A DNA stretch of 64,000 nt from Neolewinella persica DSM 23188 (GCF_000373105.1 NZ_KB890491.1:143649-207648); one strand, 5' to 3'. Counted from the stretch's first letter, positions 1-9,330 are shown. The notes: generated by a model not told the origin, from the sequence alone. Program-made: numbers and translations.

Positions 1-1
1 T

Positions 2-844
2 GGTTTCAACGATATTCGCTTCGCAGGCAACCCTGACCGGACAAACGACGTAGTGATCGCCAACAACGGCCGGGTAACCTTCGCCGAAGAAGTCGGGATC
101 AATCGAACCTTTTCCTTCGTTGACCTTAACGTGCGAAATCAGGCGGGAAATAGTACCGTTTTCCAGGTTGAGGATACTTCAGGGGTTGACCTATTTGAGG
201 TTGGCAGAAACGGCAATGTGGGCATCAACCAAATAACCAACAACGTCACCCTCCAGGTGCAAAACAAATCGGTTGGCGACAACAACATCATCGCCAACTT
301 TGAAAGAGCCAACGGGGATAATGTGCTTCAGATTCAGGACGACCGGGATGTGGTGATTACCGGAGACTTCTCCGTTACCGGCTCGAAGAATTTTATCCTG
401 GATCACCCGCTCGACCCAGCCAATAAAGTCCTTGTCCACAACGCAGTTGAATCTCCGGATCGCATAACCTACTACGATGGGACGATCCGACTGAATGAAA
501 GCGGGGAGGCCGTGGTACAACTACCCAACTACTTCGAGGCACTGAATACGGATTACCGCTACCAACTGACCTGCATCGGCGGCTTCGCCCAAATCTACAT
601 CAAGACCGAGATCAACGATAATCAGTTCACGATTGCCGGAGGGCAGCCTGGCATGAAAGTCTCCTGGCAGGTAAGCGCCAAACGAGACGATCCCTGGGCC
701 CACGACCACCCTTACCAGGCGGAGGAAAACAAGGACCCCGTAGACAAGGGGAAATACTACTATCCAGAAGGTTACGGAAAAGGCGACGCCTTTAAAATTG
801 GTATGGAGTTACCTCAGGAGGGTGCTAAAGAAGGAGACCAATGA
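2..844 (+). CDS. Secreted fibre-like protein, C-terminal part (5' end outside window)
   Basis: The frame is open from the first complete codon, so the gene is cut by the window edge. The GTG at 53 is an internal codon, not a demonstrated start. About 280 residues are visible. The first ~110 are short polar beta-strand repeats rich in Asn/Gly (e.g. GRNGNVGINQ), as in tail-fibre or adhesin stalks. A conserved C-terminal module follows, from DHPLDPANKVLVHNAVESP to VSWQVSAKRDDPWA; from memory this module recurs at the end of large secreted Bacteroidota proteins of unknown function. The stop overlaps the next start (ATGA at 841), so the two genes are probably co-transcribed and translationally coupled. 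The role is unknown; a surface fibre or exported structural protein is an inference. Confidence 0.75.
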   Translation, partial: GFNDIRFAGNPDRTNDVVIANNGRVTFAEEVGINRTFSFVDLNVRNQAGNSTVFQVEDTSGVDLFEVGRNGNVGINQITNNVTLQVQNKSVGDNNIIANFERANGDNVLQIQDDRDVVITGDFSVTGSKNFILDHPLDPANKVLVHNAVESPDRITYYDGTIRLNESGEAVVQLPNYFEALNTDYRYQLTCIGGFAQIYIKTEINDNQFTIAGGQPGMKVSWQVSAKRDDPWAHDHPYQAEENKDPVDKGKYYYPEGYGKGDAFKIGMELPQEGAKEGDQ

Positions 845-1317
845 GAAATCTGATCTGCAACCTACTCCTGGTTTTAGCCTCCCATACCCTGGGGGCTCAA
901 AGCCTGACGCCCGAAGTGGTAGCTACCACTGGAGAAACGTTCTCAAATAGCACCGTTACCCTCGAATGGACGCTGGGAGAAATCATGACCGAGACTTTTT
1001 CTGAGCGTATTACAATGACGCAGGGTTTTCATCAGCCGCCAGAGGGTGTTCCACCGGTTGGAACCACAGCATTATCGGCGGACAACCCAATCGTTCTCTA
1101 CCCCAACCCGGCCACCAAGCGCGTCAACGTTCGCCTCCCCGTCGGGGCTGAATTACTGAATTTACTTGGCGTCACCGGACGGAACATCAGCATTCGCTTT
1201 AATGGCCAGAGAGGTGAGCTGACCGCTAATTTAGCTGGCCTACCCGCCGGGCTGTACTTCCTTCTTACTAGGCTGGCTGACGGTAGAATAGCCACGAACC
1301 GACTGGTTATTCATTGA
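841..1317 (+). CDS. Small secreted protein with T9SS type A sorting domain
   Basis: 158 residues. A signal peptide (MRNLICNLLLVLASHTLGAQ) is followed by a short region with the motif VTLEWTLGEIMTETF...TQGFHQP, common in small Bacteroidota secreted proteins. The C-terminal ~75 residues form a T9SS type A sorting domain (VLYPNPATKRVNVRLP near residue 85, then LAGLPAGLYFLLTR). It should be exported by Sec, then translocated and anchored by the T9SS. The start is fixed by the ATGA overlap with the fibre-like gene. Its partner function with that gene is unknown. Confidence 0.85.
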   Translation: MRNLICNLLLVLASHTLGAQSLTPEVVATTGETFSNSTVTLEWTLGEIMTETFSERITMTQGFHQPPEGVPPVGTTALSADNPIVLYPNPATKRVNVRLPVGAELLNLLGVTGRNISIRFNGQRGELTANLAGLPAGLYFLLTRLADGRIATNRLVIH

Positions 1318-1354
1318 TTCCTGTTCCAAAACGCAAATCGTAATCTTTTTACAT

Positions 1355-1393
1355 CTACCCACCGGGCCAAATGCCCCGTGGGTAGACTTTTTT
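1355..1393 (+). terminator. Rho-independent terminator after the fibre/T9SS operon
   Basis: Arms CTACCCACCGGG (1355-1366) and CCCCGTGGGTAG (1374-1385) pair with one mismatch, followed by ACTTTTTTCC. It lies 40 bp past the stop of the T9SS protein. The rest of the ~200 bp spacer up to 1515 shows nothing else. Confidence 0.85.
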
Positions 1394-1515
1394 CCTCTCT
1401 AAAAAACCAAGTTGAGCCTCCTGCCCTAATCGAAACCAATCTCGATCCTGTCTCCTTCATCTTCAATTATGAGGAAGTAGGCTGAAGGTAATGCACGGTA
1501 TAAGCGCAGGGGAAC

Positions 1516-3465
1516 CTACCGTATCATCGGAATCCGAACCGAACTAGGATAAGCCGCCGAATGATGTACCTCATTCCGCGCCACCACGCTCTTGCTTTCA
1601 TCATAGTTACGGCCACCAGTATTCAGGTTACGGTCGAAACGGGGGAAGTTGGAGCTGGAGACCTCGATGCGAATCGAGTGGCCGGGCTTGAAGTGGTTGG
1701 CGGTAGACATTGGCGTGAGGTCGACTTTATATACCTTTCCTTTTTCCATGAAGACCTCTTTGTCGTAGCCCTCGCGGTAACGGACGCGCTGGATGGTTTC
1801 GTCGAGGTTGTAGGCCGTGCCGTCTGGCGCTACGTCAATGAGCTTGACGGTGAAGTCGGTGTCTTTGGCGTCGGAGCTGACGTAGAGCGTAGTTTCGATG
1901 CTGCCGGCAATTTCTACGCCATCGGCGAAGGGTTCGGTGGTGTATACCAGGATGTCGTTGCGGGTTTCCATCACACGCTGATCGAAGGCACCGCCTTTGA
2001 CGGCATTACCGGTACAGCAAACGTTGCCGCCGTAGCTGGGCACTGGGTTCATGGGGTCGTAAACGAAGCGGTCGGGCATGTCTTTTCCCGGAGCCTTCTT
2101 ACTTAGCCGGCCGTTACCGTGCAGGGTGTTGGCGCTGCCGTCGGAGTCAAAGTAGAACGTCTCCATTTTTGCGGCTGGCGGAGGCCAGGCGGTGGCCGTC
2201 TTCCACTCATTGCTTCCCATAACATAGTACTGCACCCGCGGCCGCGCCTTCGGCTCCTCTCCCTTCAGGTGCTGTGCAAAAAACGCTTCTATCTGTTCCT
2301 GATAATTGAGCCGGGCATCGCCCACAGAGCGCTCGCCGACAATGGTGTTTTCGGTAGCCCGTGTGTAGCCGCAGTGCAGCGTGGGCGCGATGACGAGGTG
2401 CTGCTGGTCGCGCATCGCCGGGGTGGTGGCGTTGCTGCGAACGTGGTTGAACAGTGCCAGGTTGGGGCTGATGGACACATCATACCAACTCGTAAACCAG
2501 AAGGCGGGGACGTCGAAAGGCATGTCATCGTGGTACAGTCCACCCTCAAACCAGGCCTTGCTGTTCGGGGTGCGGGTGGCCATTTCTTCAAAAATGCCCT
2601 TGGGACCGTGCTGCGCCGTGATGATATCCTGCATCGGCAGGGTTTTCAGGCCATCTTCCCACGCTACGCGGGGGTATTCCGGAGCCATGTCGTGGAAGCG
2701 TTGGAGGCGAAGGAGGTCCTCCCGCGTCGCGCTTTTCGGGATACGGGGCCGCATCGGATCGTGCTGCACGGAGTACAGCCAGGCGATGAACAACATCTGG
2801 GTGGCACCGCCGCGGTACCAGTTGCCCTGCTCCTGGAACTTACCGACTTTACCGACGCCGGCCCCGTAGCCCTGGGGAACGATGGCCTTGAGCGCGGGGT
2901 GGCCGAGGGCGGCAACGGCCATCTGCCATTCGGCGGTGGAAGAGCAACCGATGAGGCCGATGTTGCCGTTGCTCCAGTCCTGCCCGGCGAGCCAGGTGAA
3001 GGCATCGTATCCGTCCGTCGTTGGGGTGCCGAGGATGTCCCACTCGCCCTCACTGTAGTAGCGGCCGCGCTCGTTTTGCTCCACGTAGGCGTAGCCCGCC
3101 TTCACCCAATCGAGGGCACGCTGGTAGGTGCGGGTACGCTCCTCTCCGTCGACCCAGCCGTTCATCTGGTAGGGTGTCCGGCTGAGGATGACGGGGACTT
3201 TTTCATCGGTCTTAGGGCGGTAGACATCGGTCCGCAAGCGAATACCGTCACGCATTGGGGCCATGTGCATTTGCTCGACGTGGGCGAGTTCGGCGAGTTC
3301 GAGGTATTCGCGGCTCGACTGCGCCAGTAAGGGGGTAAGGGAAAAAAGGAGTAAGGGGAGTACGAGTCGTAGTCCTTTATGCCTTTTTCCTGCTACGCTT
3401 TTTTTGGGGGCGCGGACGCTGGTGCAATGGAAGTTTCGAAGAAGCAGGGGGAGGAGCTGGCGCAT
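1516..3465 (-). CDS. CocE/NonD family acyl hydrolase (X-Pro dipeptidyl-peptidase type), secreted
   Basis: 649 residues. Alpha/beta hydrolase of the CocE/glutaryl-7-ACA acylase/X-Pro dipeptidyl-peptidase class. The nucleophile elbow reads GLIGCSSTAEW (~residue 160-170), the acid region FWFTSWYDVS (~325), and the His region APTLHCGYTRA (~365), a variant of the usual GPWxH. A C-terminal jelly-roll (PepX_C-like) starts near residue 505 (SIETTLYVSSDAKDTDF). The N-terminus is odd: MRQLLPLLL, then ~23 basic residues encoded by a copy of the dispersed 17-mer element, and only then the hydrophobic core LVLPLLLFSLTPLLAQ of a signal peptide. No alternative ATG lies between, so translation must start at 3465 or at a non-ATG codon. 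Substrate cannot be deduced. No operon partner is visible. Confidence 0.88.
   Translation of the reverse strand: MRQLLPLLLRNFHCTSVRAPKKSVAGKRHKGLRLVLPLLLFSLTPLLAQSSREYLELAELAHVEQMHMAPMRDGIRLRTDVYRPKTDEKVPVILSRTPYQMNGWVDGEERTRTYQRALDWVKAGYAYVEQNERGRYYSEGEWDILGTPTTDGYDAFTWLAGQDWSNGNIGLIGCSSTAEWQMAVAALGHPALKAIVPQGYGAGVGKVGKFQEQGNWYRGGATQMLFIAWLYSVQHDPMRPRIPKSATREDLLRLQRFHDMAPEYPRVAWEDGLKTLPMQDIITAQHGPKGIFEEMATRTPNSKAWFEGGLYHDDMPFDVPAFWFTSWYDVSISPNLALFNHVRSNATTPAMRDQQHLVIAPTLHCGYTRATENTIVGERSVGDARLNYQEQIEAFFAQHLKGEEPKARPRVQYYVMGSNEWKTATAWPPPAAKMETFYFDSDGSANTLHGNGRLSKKAPGKDMPDRFVYDPMNPVPSYGGNVCCTGNAVKGGAFDQRVMETRNDILVYTTEPFADGVEIAGSIETTLYVSSDAKDTDFTVKLIDVAPDGTAYNLDETIQRVRYREGYDKEVFMEKGKVYKVDLTPMSTANHFKPGHSIRIEVSSSNFPRFDRNLNTGGRNYDESKSVVARNEVHHSAAYPSSVRIPMIR
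3409..3425 (-). repeat. Dispersed 17-mer element, variant copy inside the CocE hydrolase leader
   Basis: Reads GCACCAGCGTCCGCGCC on the minus strand, three mismatches from the consensus GCACCTGCGGCCGCGCC. It is preceded by CTCCTCCCCCTGCTTCTT and lies inside the leader-coding region, in the same orientation as the gene. It encodes C-T-S-V-R-A. Confidence 0.7.
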
Positions 3466-3551
3466 TGGTTGGTTGGTCTACTGGTTAGATTAATTTGTTG
3501 GGTTAAGGTACGGTGTTCCCCTTTATGACCAAATTTTTTCACCCTCCGATG

Positions 3552-4409
3552 CTAATAAGTGTAATCCCGTAGTTGCAGTGTATCGGCTGCGCTTTGCAGC
3601 AGGAAAGTGTCTCGGAATATCAGGGAGTCAAGTACAACGATGTTCTGGTTGTTTCCAGCTGTAATCGTCTTGAAACTGGTTGTCCCTTCTATCGGCCGGT
3701 CCACAGGTAGAAGTCCCTTACGCTCGTATTGAACGCCTGCTTCTATTCCCATAAAAATGTTCGGGCGAATCGTAAGATAGGGCTTATTGAAAGCGAGGTC
3801 ACGGAACGATGTTTCCACGTAGAAAACCCCTTCATTTCCAAGCGTACGCTCAATCAGGTAACGATACGTTACCCAGGCACGATCACCTGTGAAAATTTTC
3901 ATATCACGGGTAATGACTTCTCCTTTCCTTGAGAAATCGAATTCGTCCAGTTGTAAGTCGACATCGTCCGGGTCTAAAAAGATATAGTTACGATCATTAG
4001 GGGCAAGGTCATTGAAAAGCCCGGGGGCACGGAAGAATAGCCTGTGGCGCAAGTAATACGCCTGCTTCTCGTCCGGCGTATTTTCAAAAGGGCTATTTCC
4101 TTCCCGAATCAGGTCGGAGAAAGCGTTTACGTCCATGTTGAAGCGCCCATCATTACTAATCGTATCTGATCCGAATGAGTTGACCGGAACAAAACCGGGT
4201 GGTTCGTTAAATATCGAAACTTGTTCCCATAAGAATACATCCCAGCCGGTTTTCGGAGTACCGTCGGTAATCTCCGTCAGGGTTCCTTGAAAGATAAAAT
4301 CGGGCCGATCGTCTTCCATATTTTCCTTGGTGCATCCCATACCTAGGCACAGGGTTAGGCAACTAAAGATCACGATCAGGAAATAGGACAGAGGGTCAAT
4401 TTTTTTCAT
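3552..4409 (-). CDS. Predicted SPII lipoprotein, unknown function
   Basis: 285 residues. N-terminal hydrophobic stretch ending in a lipobox (LCLGMGC, Cys ~26) predicts a lipoprotein. The segment after it (FIFQGTLTEITDGTPKTGWDVFLWE) resembles the first strands of a carboxypeptidase-regulatory-like fold, followed by a beta-rich body with no catalytic motif. The ~260 bp upstream of its start (to 4667) holds no gene or clear signal beyond short AT-rich tracts. No family recognised. Confidence 0.7.
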   Translation of the reverse strand: MKKIDPLSYFLIVIFSCLTLCLGMGCTKENMEDDRPDFIFQGTLTEITDGTPKTGWDVFLWEQVSIFNEPPGFVPVNSFGSDTISNDGRFNMDVNAFSDLIREGNSPFENTPDEKQAYYLRHRLFFRAPGLFNDLAPNDRNYIFLDPDDVDLQLDEFDFSRKGEVITRDMKIFTGDRAWVTYRYLIERTLGNEGVFYVETSFRDLAFNKPYLTIRPNIFMGIEAGVQYERKGLLPVDRPIEGTTSFKTITAGNNQNIVVLDSLIFRDTFLLQSAADTLQLRDYTY

Positions 4410-4667
4410 AAAAGGACATTGTTAAAGGGCCATGAATGTACGTTTTCATTGGGAGTTAGGAAGCGCATGGTTGGGAATCTAAGTCTTACTGGAAAGGAGG
4501 GGTTTAGGGTCTCTACGGTAGTCAAAGTAGGCACCACTAAAGTGAGAATCGGAAATTGCCATAAGGTTTAAGAAAACTTTTACGGTTAGCCTCCCGGGCT
4601 TAATCCAAACCCGTCAAGAGTTTGTTGGCTAAACTAGAATCGTACCTAAGCCATCAATCATAAATCC

Positions 4668-5723
4668 ATGCCTGCGCAACCAACTGCCTATTCCATCCTA
4701 GAGCTAGCCATTGTCTCCCAGGGGAATTCCCTGCCGGAGACTTTTCAGAACATGCTCTCCCTGGCGCAAAGGGCGGAAGCGCTTGGCTACAAACGCTTCT
4801 GGTTGGCCGAGCACCACAATACCATAAGCGTTGGCAGTAGTGCCCCTCCCGTCTTGATTGGCCACGTAGCGGCGGGGACAAAGACGATCCGCGTCGGCTC
4901 CGGTGGCGTTATGCTGCCCAACCATTCCCCGCTGGTAGTGGCGGAGCAATTTGGCACCCTGGGGTTACTCTACCCCGACCGAATCGATCTCGGTCTGGGG
5001 CGGGCACCGGGTACCGACCAGGCGACCGCGCAGGCCATCCGGTCAGACTTTATGCAGGCGGCACATTCCTTTCCCCGGGAAATCGAAAAGATTCAGCGCT
5101 ATTTCTCTCCCTCAAACGAAGCGGCGGCTGTGCGGGCCAATGTCGCAGAAGGCGTCAACGTTCCGCTTTACATTCTGGGGTCCAGCACGGACAGCGCCCA
5201 CTTAGCGGCTGAAAAAGGATTGCCCTACGCCTTTGCCAGCCATTTCGCTACGGCGCAGTTGTTCGATGCGCTGAAGATCTACCGAAAGGAGTTCAAACCA
5301 TCTGCGGCCCTGGACGCTCCTTACACCATGGCTGGGGTCAACATCATCGTTGCGGATACCGACGAAGCGGCGGAGAAATTGTTCACTTCTCTTTTACGGA
5401 TGTTCATCGGCCTCGTCACCGGAAACAGGGGGTACCTGCAACCCCCTACAGACATGACCGAAGAGCTCCGGCGTGCCAATCAGCACCCTGCTCTCCGGCA
5501 GATGCTGAAATTTTCTTTCGTAGGCAGTAAAGAAACGGTTAAGGGACAGGTCGAAGACTTTCTTCAGCAGACGGGTGTCGATGAGCTTGTTGCGGTCACC
5601 GCCCTCTACCAGCACGAGGATCGGTTGAATTCCTACGAGTTATTCTCAGAAATCATGCAGGAGCTTAACGCTGGTAGTGGCGTTGACGAATCGGTGTTGA
5701 CCTATGCGGCAAAAGATTCATAA
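4668..5723 (+). CDS. LLM-class flavin-dependent oxidoreductase
   Basis: 351 residues, the usual length of the bacterial luciferase-like (YhbW-type) group. The family pattern starts with YSILELAIVSQG, then ALGYKRFWLAEHHN (~residue 40-55), VGSGGVMLPNHSPLVVAEQF (~85-105) and DLGLGRAPGTD (~115-125), a TIM-barrel FMN/F420 site. It probably catalyses an FMN-dependent monooxygenation; the substrate is unknown. ATG at 4668 follows an AT-rich leader. The gene stands alone; a 150 bp spacer separates it from the next oxidoreductase. Confidence 0.88.
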   Translation: MPAQPTAYSILELAIVSQGNSLPETFQNMLSLAQRAEALGYKRFWLAEHHNTISVGSSAPPVLIGHVAAGTKTIRVGSGGVMLPNHSPLVVAEQFGTLGLLYPDRIDLGLGRAPGTDQATAQAIRSDFMQAAHSFPREIEKIQRYFSPSNEAAAVRANVAEGVNVPLYILGSSTDSAHLAAEKGLPYAFASHFATAQLFDALKIYRKEFKPSAALDAPYTMAGVNIIVADTDEAAEKLFTSLLRMFIGLVTGNRGYLQPPTDMTEELRRANQHPALRQMLKFSFVGSKETVKGQVEDFLQQTGVDELVAVTALYQHEDRLNSYELFSEIMQELNAGSGVDESVLTYAAKDS

Positions 5724-5839
5724 TTGAAGGTCGGTAGAGGGCAGCCCTGCTACGCCAGCAGACGAAATCTCCAAAGATGACCAGGGGCAAGGAGGGATAG
5801 TGGTGAAGGTGGTGGAGTAGACGAAACCAGACAAGCGCT

Positions 5840-5847
5840 TAACTTTG
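5840..5847 (+). promoter_or_regulatory. Bacteroidota -7 box (TAACTTTG)
   Basis: TAACTTTG matches the TAnnTTTG consensus exactly and lies 26 bp before the ATG of the Gfo/Idh/MocA gene at 5874. A TTG-type -33 box is not evident. Confidence 0.6.
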
Positions 5848-5873
5848 GGCAAAACCAGTATTATTTCCCCTTT

Positions 5874-6869
5874 ATGATGGACCGCTCTCCTTATTCCACC
5901 CCCATCCGCTGGGGCATCATCGGCTGCGGCGACGTGACTGAGGTGAAAAGCGGCCCTGCCTACCAAAAAACGGAAGGCTTTGAGCTTAAGGCCGTCATGC
6001 GCAGAGACGAAGCAAAGCTGAAAGACTATGCCCACCGGCACCAGGTCGAAAAATATTATAACAACGCTGACGCGCTGATCAACGACGACGCCATTGACGC
6101 CGTCTACATCGCGACGCCTCCCGATACCCATCGGTACTACGCGCTTAAGGTCGCCGCAGCAGGAAAACCTTGCTGCGTAGAAAAACCGCTGGCGCCCAGT
6201 TATCAGGACAGTTTGGCCATCCAGGAAGCTTTTGCCGAGCGGAATATTCCTTTGTTCTCAGCTTACTATCGCCGCTCCTTACCGCGCTTCACGCAGGTGG
6301 AAGCGTGGCTGAAGGATCGGGAGGTTGGCGAAGTACGCCACATCAACTGGTGCCTGAGCAAAGCCCCCAATGCGCAGGATTTGTCAGGCGTTTACAACTG
6401 GCGTACGGATTCGAAGGTGGCACCGGGTGGTTACTTCGATGACCTGGCCAGCCATGGGCTGGACCTTTTTACCTTCCTTTTGGGAGACATGAAAACGGTG
6501 AAAGGCATCAGCCTGAACCAACAGGGCTTGTACGGCGCCAAGGATGCTTTTACCGCCTGCTGGCTCCATGAAGGTGGTGTCACCGGGGCCGGAAGCTGGA
6601 ACTTTGGTTGTGAGCATACCGAAGACCGGGTAGAAATTCTGGGAAGCAAAGGCAGCATTCTATTTTCTGTATTTGACGAGGCTCCCGTGGTACTTGTCCG
6701 TGGAGAGACGCGAGAAGAACTTTTCATTGAACATCCGAAACACGTGCAAATGCCCCACGTAGAGAATATGAAAAAACAGCTACTGGGAGAAGGTGATTAT
6801 CTGCACCCGTCCAGCGGCCAAACGGCCTTGCATACCAGCTGGATAATGGATGAGATAGTAGGTCGATGA
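5874..6869 (+). CDS. Gfo/Idh/MocA family NAD(P)-dependent oxidoreductase (cytosolic)
   Basis: 331 residues. The Rossmann start WGIIGCGDVTEVK (residues ~13-25) is followed by DAVYIATPPDTHRYYAL and the family signature CCVEKPLAP (~residue 98-106), whose Lys contacts substrate and cofactor. Two adjacent ATGs (5874, 5877) are equivalent starts. There is no signal peptide, unlike the second member of this family at 7833. It likely oxidises or reduces a sugar or cyclitol. Its own -7 box suggests independent transcription; pirin follows after 72 bp. Confidence 0.9.
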   Translation: MMDRSPYSTPIRWGIIGCGDVTEVKSGPAYQKTEGFELKAVMRRDEAKLKDYAHRHQVEKYYNNADALINDDAIDAVYIATPPDTHRYYALKVAAAGKPCCVEKPLAPSYQDSLAIQEAFAERNIPLFSAYYRRSLPRFTQVEAWLKDREVGEVRHINWCLSKAPNAQDLSGVYNWRTDSKVAPGGYFDDLASHGLDLFTFLLGDMKTVKGISLNQQGLYGAKDAFTACWLHEGGVTGAGSWNFGCEHTEDRVEILGSKGSILFSVFDEAPVVLVRGETREELFIEHPKHVQMPHVENMKKQLLGEGDYLHPSSGQTALHTSWIMDEIVGR

Positions 6870-6899
6870 GATTAGCTCCTTTGCCTTTTAACTTTTATT

Positions 6900-6916
6900 G
6901 CACCTGCGTTCGCGCC
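6900..6916 (+). repeat. Dispersed 17-mer element upstream of pirin
   Basis: GCACCTGCGTTCGCGCC, two mismatches from consensus. It is preceded by GCTCCTTTGCCTTTTAAC at 6876, the bipartite upstream tract seen at other copies. It ends 25 bp before the pirin ATG, same orientation as the gene. Confidence 0.8.
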
Positions 6917-6941
6917 CAAAAAATAATCTAAACAAAGAATA

Positions 6942-7811
6942 ATGGCCAACAATAATCTACTGGTAAACGAACGGCAAGCTGACCTCGGAAACTTCATAGT
7001 TGGACGTTTGCTCCCCTTTCGGGAAAAACGACAGGTTGGGCCCTTCACGTTCATCGATCACATGGGGCCTTCCACGGTAGGTCCGGGGAAGTATGTAGAC
7101 GTAGACCAGCATCCGCATATCGGACTAAGCACGCTGACCTATCTTTTTGAGGGCGAAATAGAACACCGGGATAGCATCGGCAGCGTGCAGGTCATCAAAC
7201 CCGGAGACGTCGGTTTCATGACTTCGGGAAGCGGCGTAACGCACACAGAAAGGACACCACAAGCGAGGCGACAAGGAGGCAGTTTTACGATGCATGGCTA
7301 CCAGATATGGGTAGCCCTCCCGAAGGAGAAGGAGGAGATGGCACCCGAGTTTAATTACTATCCGAGCGACGCTATCCCTACCTGGCAAACTGGCGATCTT
7401 ACGTTTAGATTGGTAGCTGGAGAAGCCTTTGGCCGTTCTGCGCCGCTTCAGGGATTTTCGCCGCTGTTCATGGTCGATATTTATGCCGAAAAGGCCAGCA
7501 CCCTGCACCTTGGCGGTCAGCTACGCGGCGAAGTAGCTTTCGTAATCGTGCGGGGCGCGATTAAAGAAAAAGAAGCGTTGGTGAAGGCGGGGCAGATGCT
7601 CATTAGTAAAACCGATGAGCAATGCGAGGTCTGTCTCGAGGCCGGAACGCAGCTCTTATTGTTCGGTGGAGAGCCGCTGCCCGATGAGCCGCTCTTGCGG
7701 TGGAACTTCGTGTCCCACAGTAAAGCACGGCTTGCCCAGGCCAGAGTTGACTGGGAAAACAAAAACTTCCCCATGGTGCCAGGTGACAATACTTATATTC
7801 CTTTCCCTTAG
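6942..7811 (+). CDS. Pirin family protein (cupin)
   Basis: 289 residues, normal for pirins. The N-terminal cupin contains the metal site: HPHIGLSTLTYLFEGEIEHR (~residues 51-70, two His plus Glu/His), then SGSGVTHTERTP with the distal His. Some pirins (E. coli YhhW) are quercetin dioxygenases; others act as regulators, so the activity here is open. The start ATG lies 25 bp after a dispersed 17-mer element. The next gene begins 21 bp downstream, consistent with co-transcription. Confidence 0.9.
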   Translation: MANNNLLVNERQADLGNFIVGRLLPFREKRQVGPFTFIDHMGPSTVGPGKYVDVDQHPHIGLSTLTYLFEGEIEHRDSIGSVQVIKPGDVGFMTSGSGVTHTERTPQARRQGGSFTMHGYQIWVALPKEKEEMAPEFNYYPSDAIPTWQTGDLTFRLVAGEAFGRSAPLQGFSPLFMVDIYAEKASTLHLGGQLRGEVAFVIVRGAIKEKEALVKAGQMLISKTDEQCEVCLEAGTQLLLFGGEPLPDEPLLRWNFVSHSKARLAQARVDWENKNFPMVPGDNTYIPFP

Positions 7812-7832
7812 TAAAGTACAAACGAGCACTCT

Positions 7833-9200
7833 ATGTCTACCCGCCGCAAATTTCTACGCCGCTTACCCGCTCTGCTGGCAGCTCCCGTACTCACCACCCA
7901 GGCCGTTAATGCGGGTACACTTGGACTGCCCCAGTTCAAATACACCGCCAACGATCGCATTAACCTGGCCTGTATCGGTCTCGGTATTCAGGGCTTCAAT
8001 AACGTAAATGCAGCGCTGGAAAATCCAGGAATTGAGCTGGTTGCCGCCTGCGATTTATACGATGGCCGGCTGGAGCGTGCTAAGGAGCTCTACGGTAAAG
8101 ACCTATTCACTACCCGGGATTACCGGGAAATTCTCTCCCGCAAGGACATCGACGCCGTCATTGTTGCTACGCCGGACCACTGGCACGACACCATTACCAT
8201 TGCCGCGCTCGATGCCGGCAAACACGTCTACTGCGAAAAGCCAATGGTTCAGCAACTCGAAGAAGGCCACGCTATCCTCGACGCGGAGCGGCGAAACCCG
8301 GGCGTGCTCATCGTTGGTAGCCAGCGGGTCAGTTCCATCCTGCTGGATAAGGCGAGGGAGATTTATCAACGGGGAGACCTTGGCCAGCTGGTCATGATCG
8401 AGACTTTCAACGACCGCTTCAGCGCCATGGGCGCCTGGCAATACTCCATCCCCCGCGATGCTTCTCCACAAACCGTTGACTGGGATACCTTCCTCAAGGA
8501 CTCCCCCAAGCTCCCCTTCGATGCTACCCGCTTTTTCCGCTGGCGCAATTACCGGGACTACGGTACGGGGGTGGGCGGCGATCTTTTCGTCCACCTTTTC
8601 TCCGGCGTACACCGAATGCTGGACTCCGTCGGGCCAAACCGAATTTTCGCCACCGGCGGCCTGCGTTACTGGGAAGACGGACGGGACGTTCCCGACGTTT
8701 TTCTCGCTAACTGTGACTATGCGGAGCAGGCTGGCCACCCGGCCTTCAACATGCAGCTGCGGGTAAATTTTGTTGCTGGAGGGGGCGGTGGCAGCCGCAC
8801 GCGGCTGGTCGGTACGGAAGGAAGCCTCGACTTAGGCGGTGGCTCCCTCACACTGCGTCGGAACAAGCTGCCGGAGGCGCCTGGCTACGGCGGCTGGGAC
8901 AGCTTCAACACCTTCCCGGAAAGTACCCGTGCAGAATTTCAGCAATGGTATAAAACCACCTATCCCCCCACACCGCCAGGGGTCATTGGGCCTGACGAGT
9001 GGACCTTCCGCACTCCGGAAGGCTACTCCGATCACGTCCATCACTTCCACAACTGGTTCACCGCTATCCGGGAGAAAGGTAAGGTGGTGGAAGACGGTGC
9101 TTTTGGGTTTCGGGCGGCTGCGCCTTCGCTGGCGGCGAACGTAAGTTATTTTGAGAAGCGGGTGGTAGACTGGGACCCGGTGGGGATGAAGACCGTGTAG
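7833..9200 (+). CDS. Exported Gfo/Idh/MocA family oxidoreductase
   Basis: 455 residues. The N-terminus MSTRRKFLRRLPALLAAP has a twin-arginine-like RRKFLR motif, fitting Tat export of a folded, cofactor-loaded enzyme to the periplasm. The Rossmann motif INLACIGLGIQGFNN (~residue 48), then DAVIVATPDHWH and YCEKPMVQ (~residue 133) place it in the Gfo/Idh/MocA family. The C-terminal half has the usual beta-sheet substrate domain with an extended tail, typical of the long secreted Bacteroidota/Planctomycetota members. Substrate unknown, probably a carbohydrate derivative. Probably one transcript with pirin. Confidence 0.9.
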   Translation: MSTRRKFLRRLPALLAAPVLTTQAVNAGTLGLPQFKYTANDRINLACIGLGIQGFNNVNAALENPGIELVAACDLYDGRLERAKELYGKDLFTTRDYREILSRKDIDAVIVATPDHWHDTITIAALDAGKHVYCEKPMVQQLEEGHAILDAERRNPGVLIVGSQRVSSILLDKAREIYQRGDLGQLVMIETFNDRFSAMGAWQYSIPRDASPQTVDWDTFLKDSPKLPFDATRFFRWRNYRDYGTGVGGDLFVHLFSGVHRMLDSVGPNRIFATGGLRYWEDGRDVPDVFLANCDYAEQAGHPAFNMQLRVNFVAGGGGGSRTRLVGTEGSLDLGGGSLTLRRNKLPEAPGYGGWDSFNTFPESTRAEFQQWYKTTYPPTPPGVIGPDEWTFRTPEGYSDHVHHFHNWFTAIREKGKVVEDGAFGFRAAAPSLAANVSYFEKRVVDWDPVGMKTV

Positions 9201-9265
9201 TAGGCGTGCTTAATGGGTTGCACCTTAAGTCCGTTTTTCGGGGCTTTAAATTTTGCCTCCGTTTT

Positions 9266-9330
9266 GTTCCCGGCATTTGAGCCGTGGGGTTTATTCTGCT
9301 AATTCCTTTCCGGCACAAGTGCCGGGGAAC
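9266..9330. repeat. REP-like inverted pair of CCGGCA hairpins
   Basis: The second unit (9310-9330) is a perfect hairpin CCGGCAC-AA-GTGCCGG followed by GGAAC. The first unit (9266-9287) is a degenerate copy in the opposite orientation, beginning GTTCCCGGCA. A related unit lies at 19577-19597. It fills the spacer between the exported oxidoreductase and the next gene. Confidence 0.55.

Noticed and set aside
2119..3330. Long open frame of 403 codons antisense to the CocE hydrolase
   Set aside because: The opposite strand encodes a clear enzyme with family motifs. The antisense frame is Val/Gly/Ala-rich with no recognisable domain, as expected from the codon bias of the real gene.
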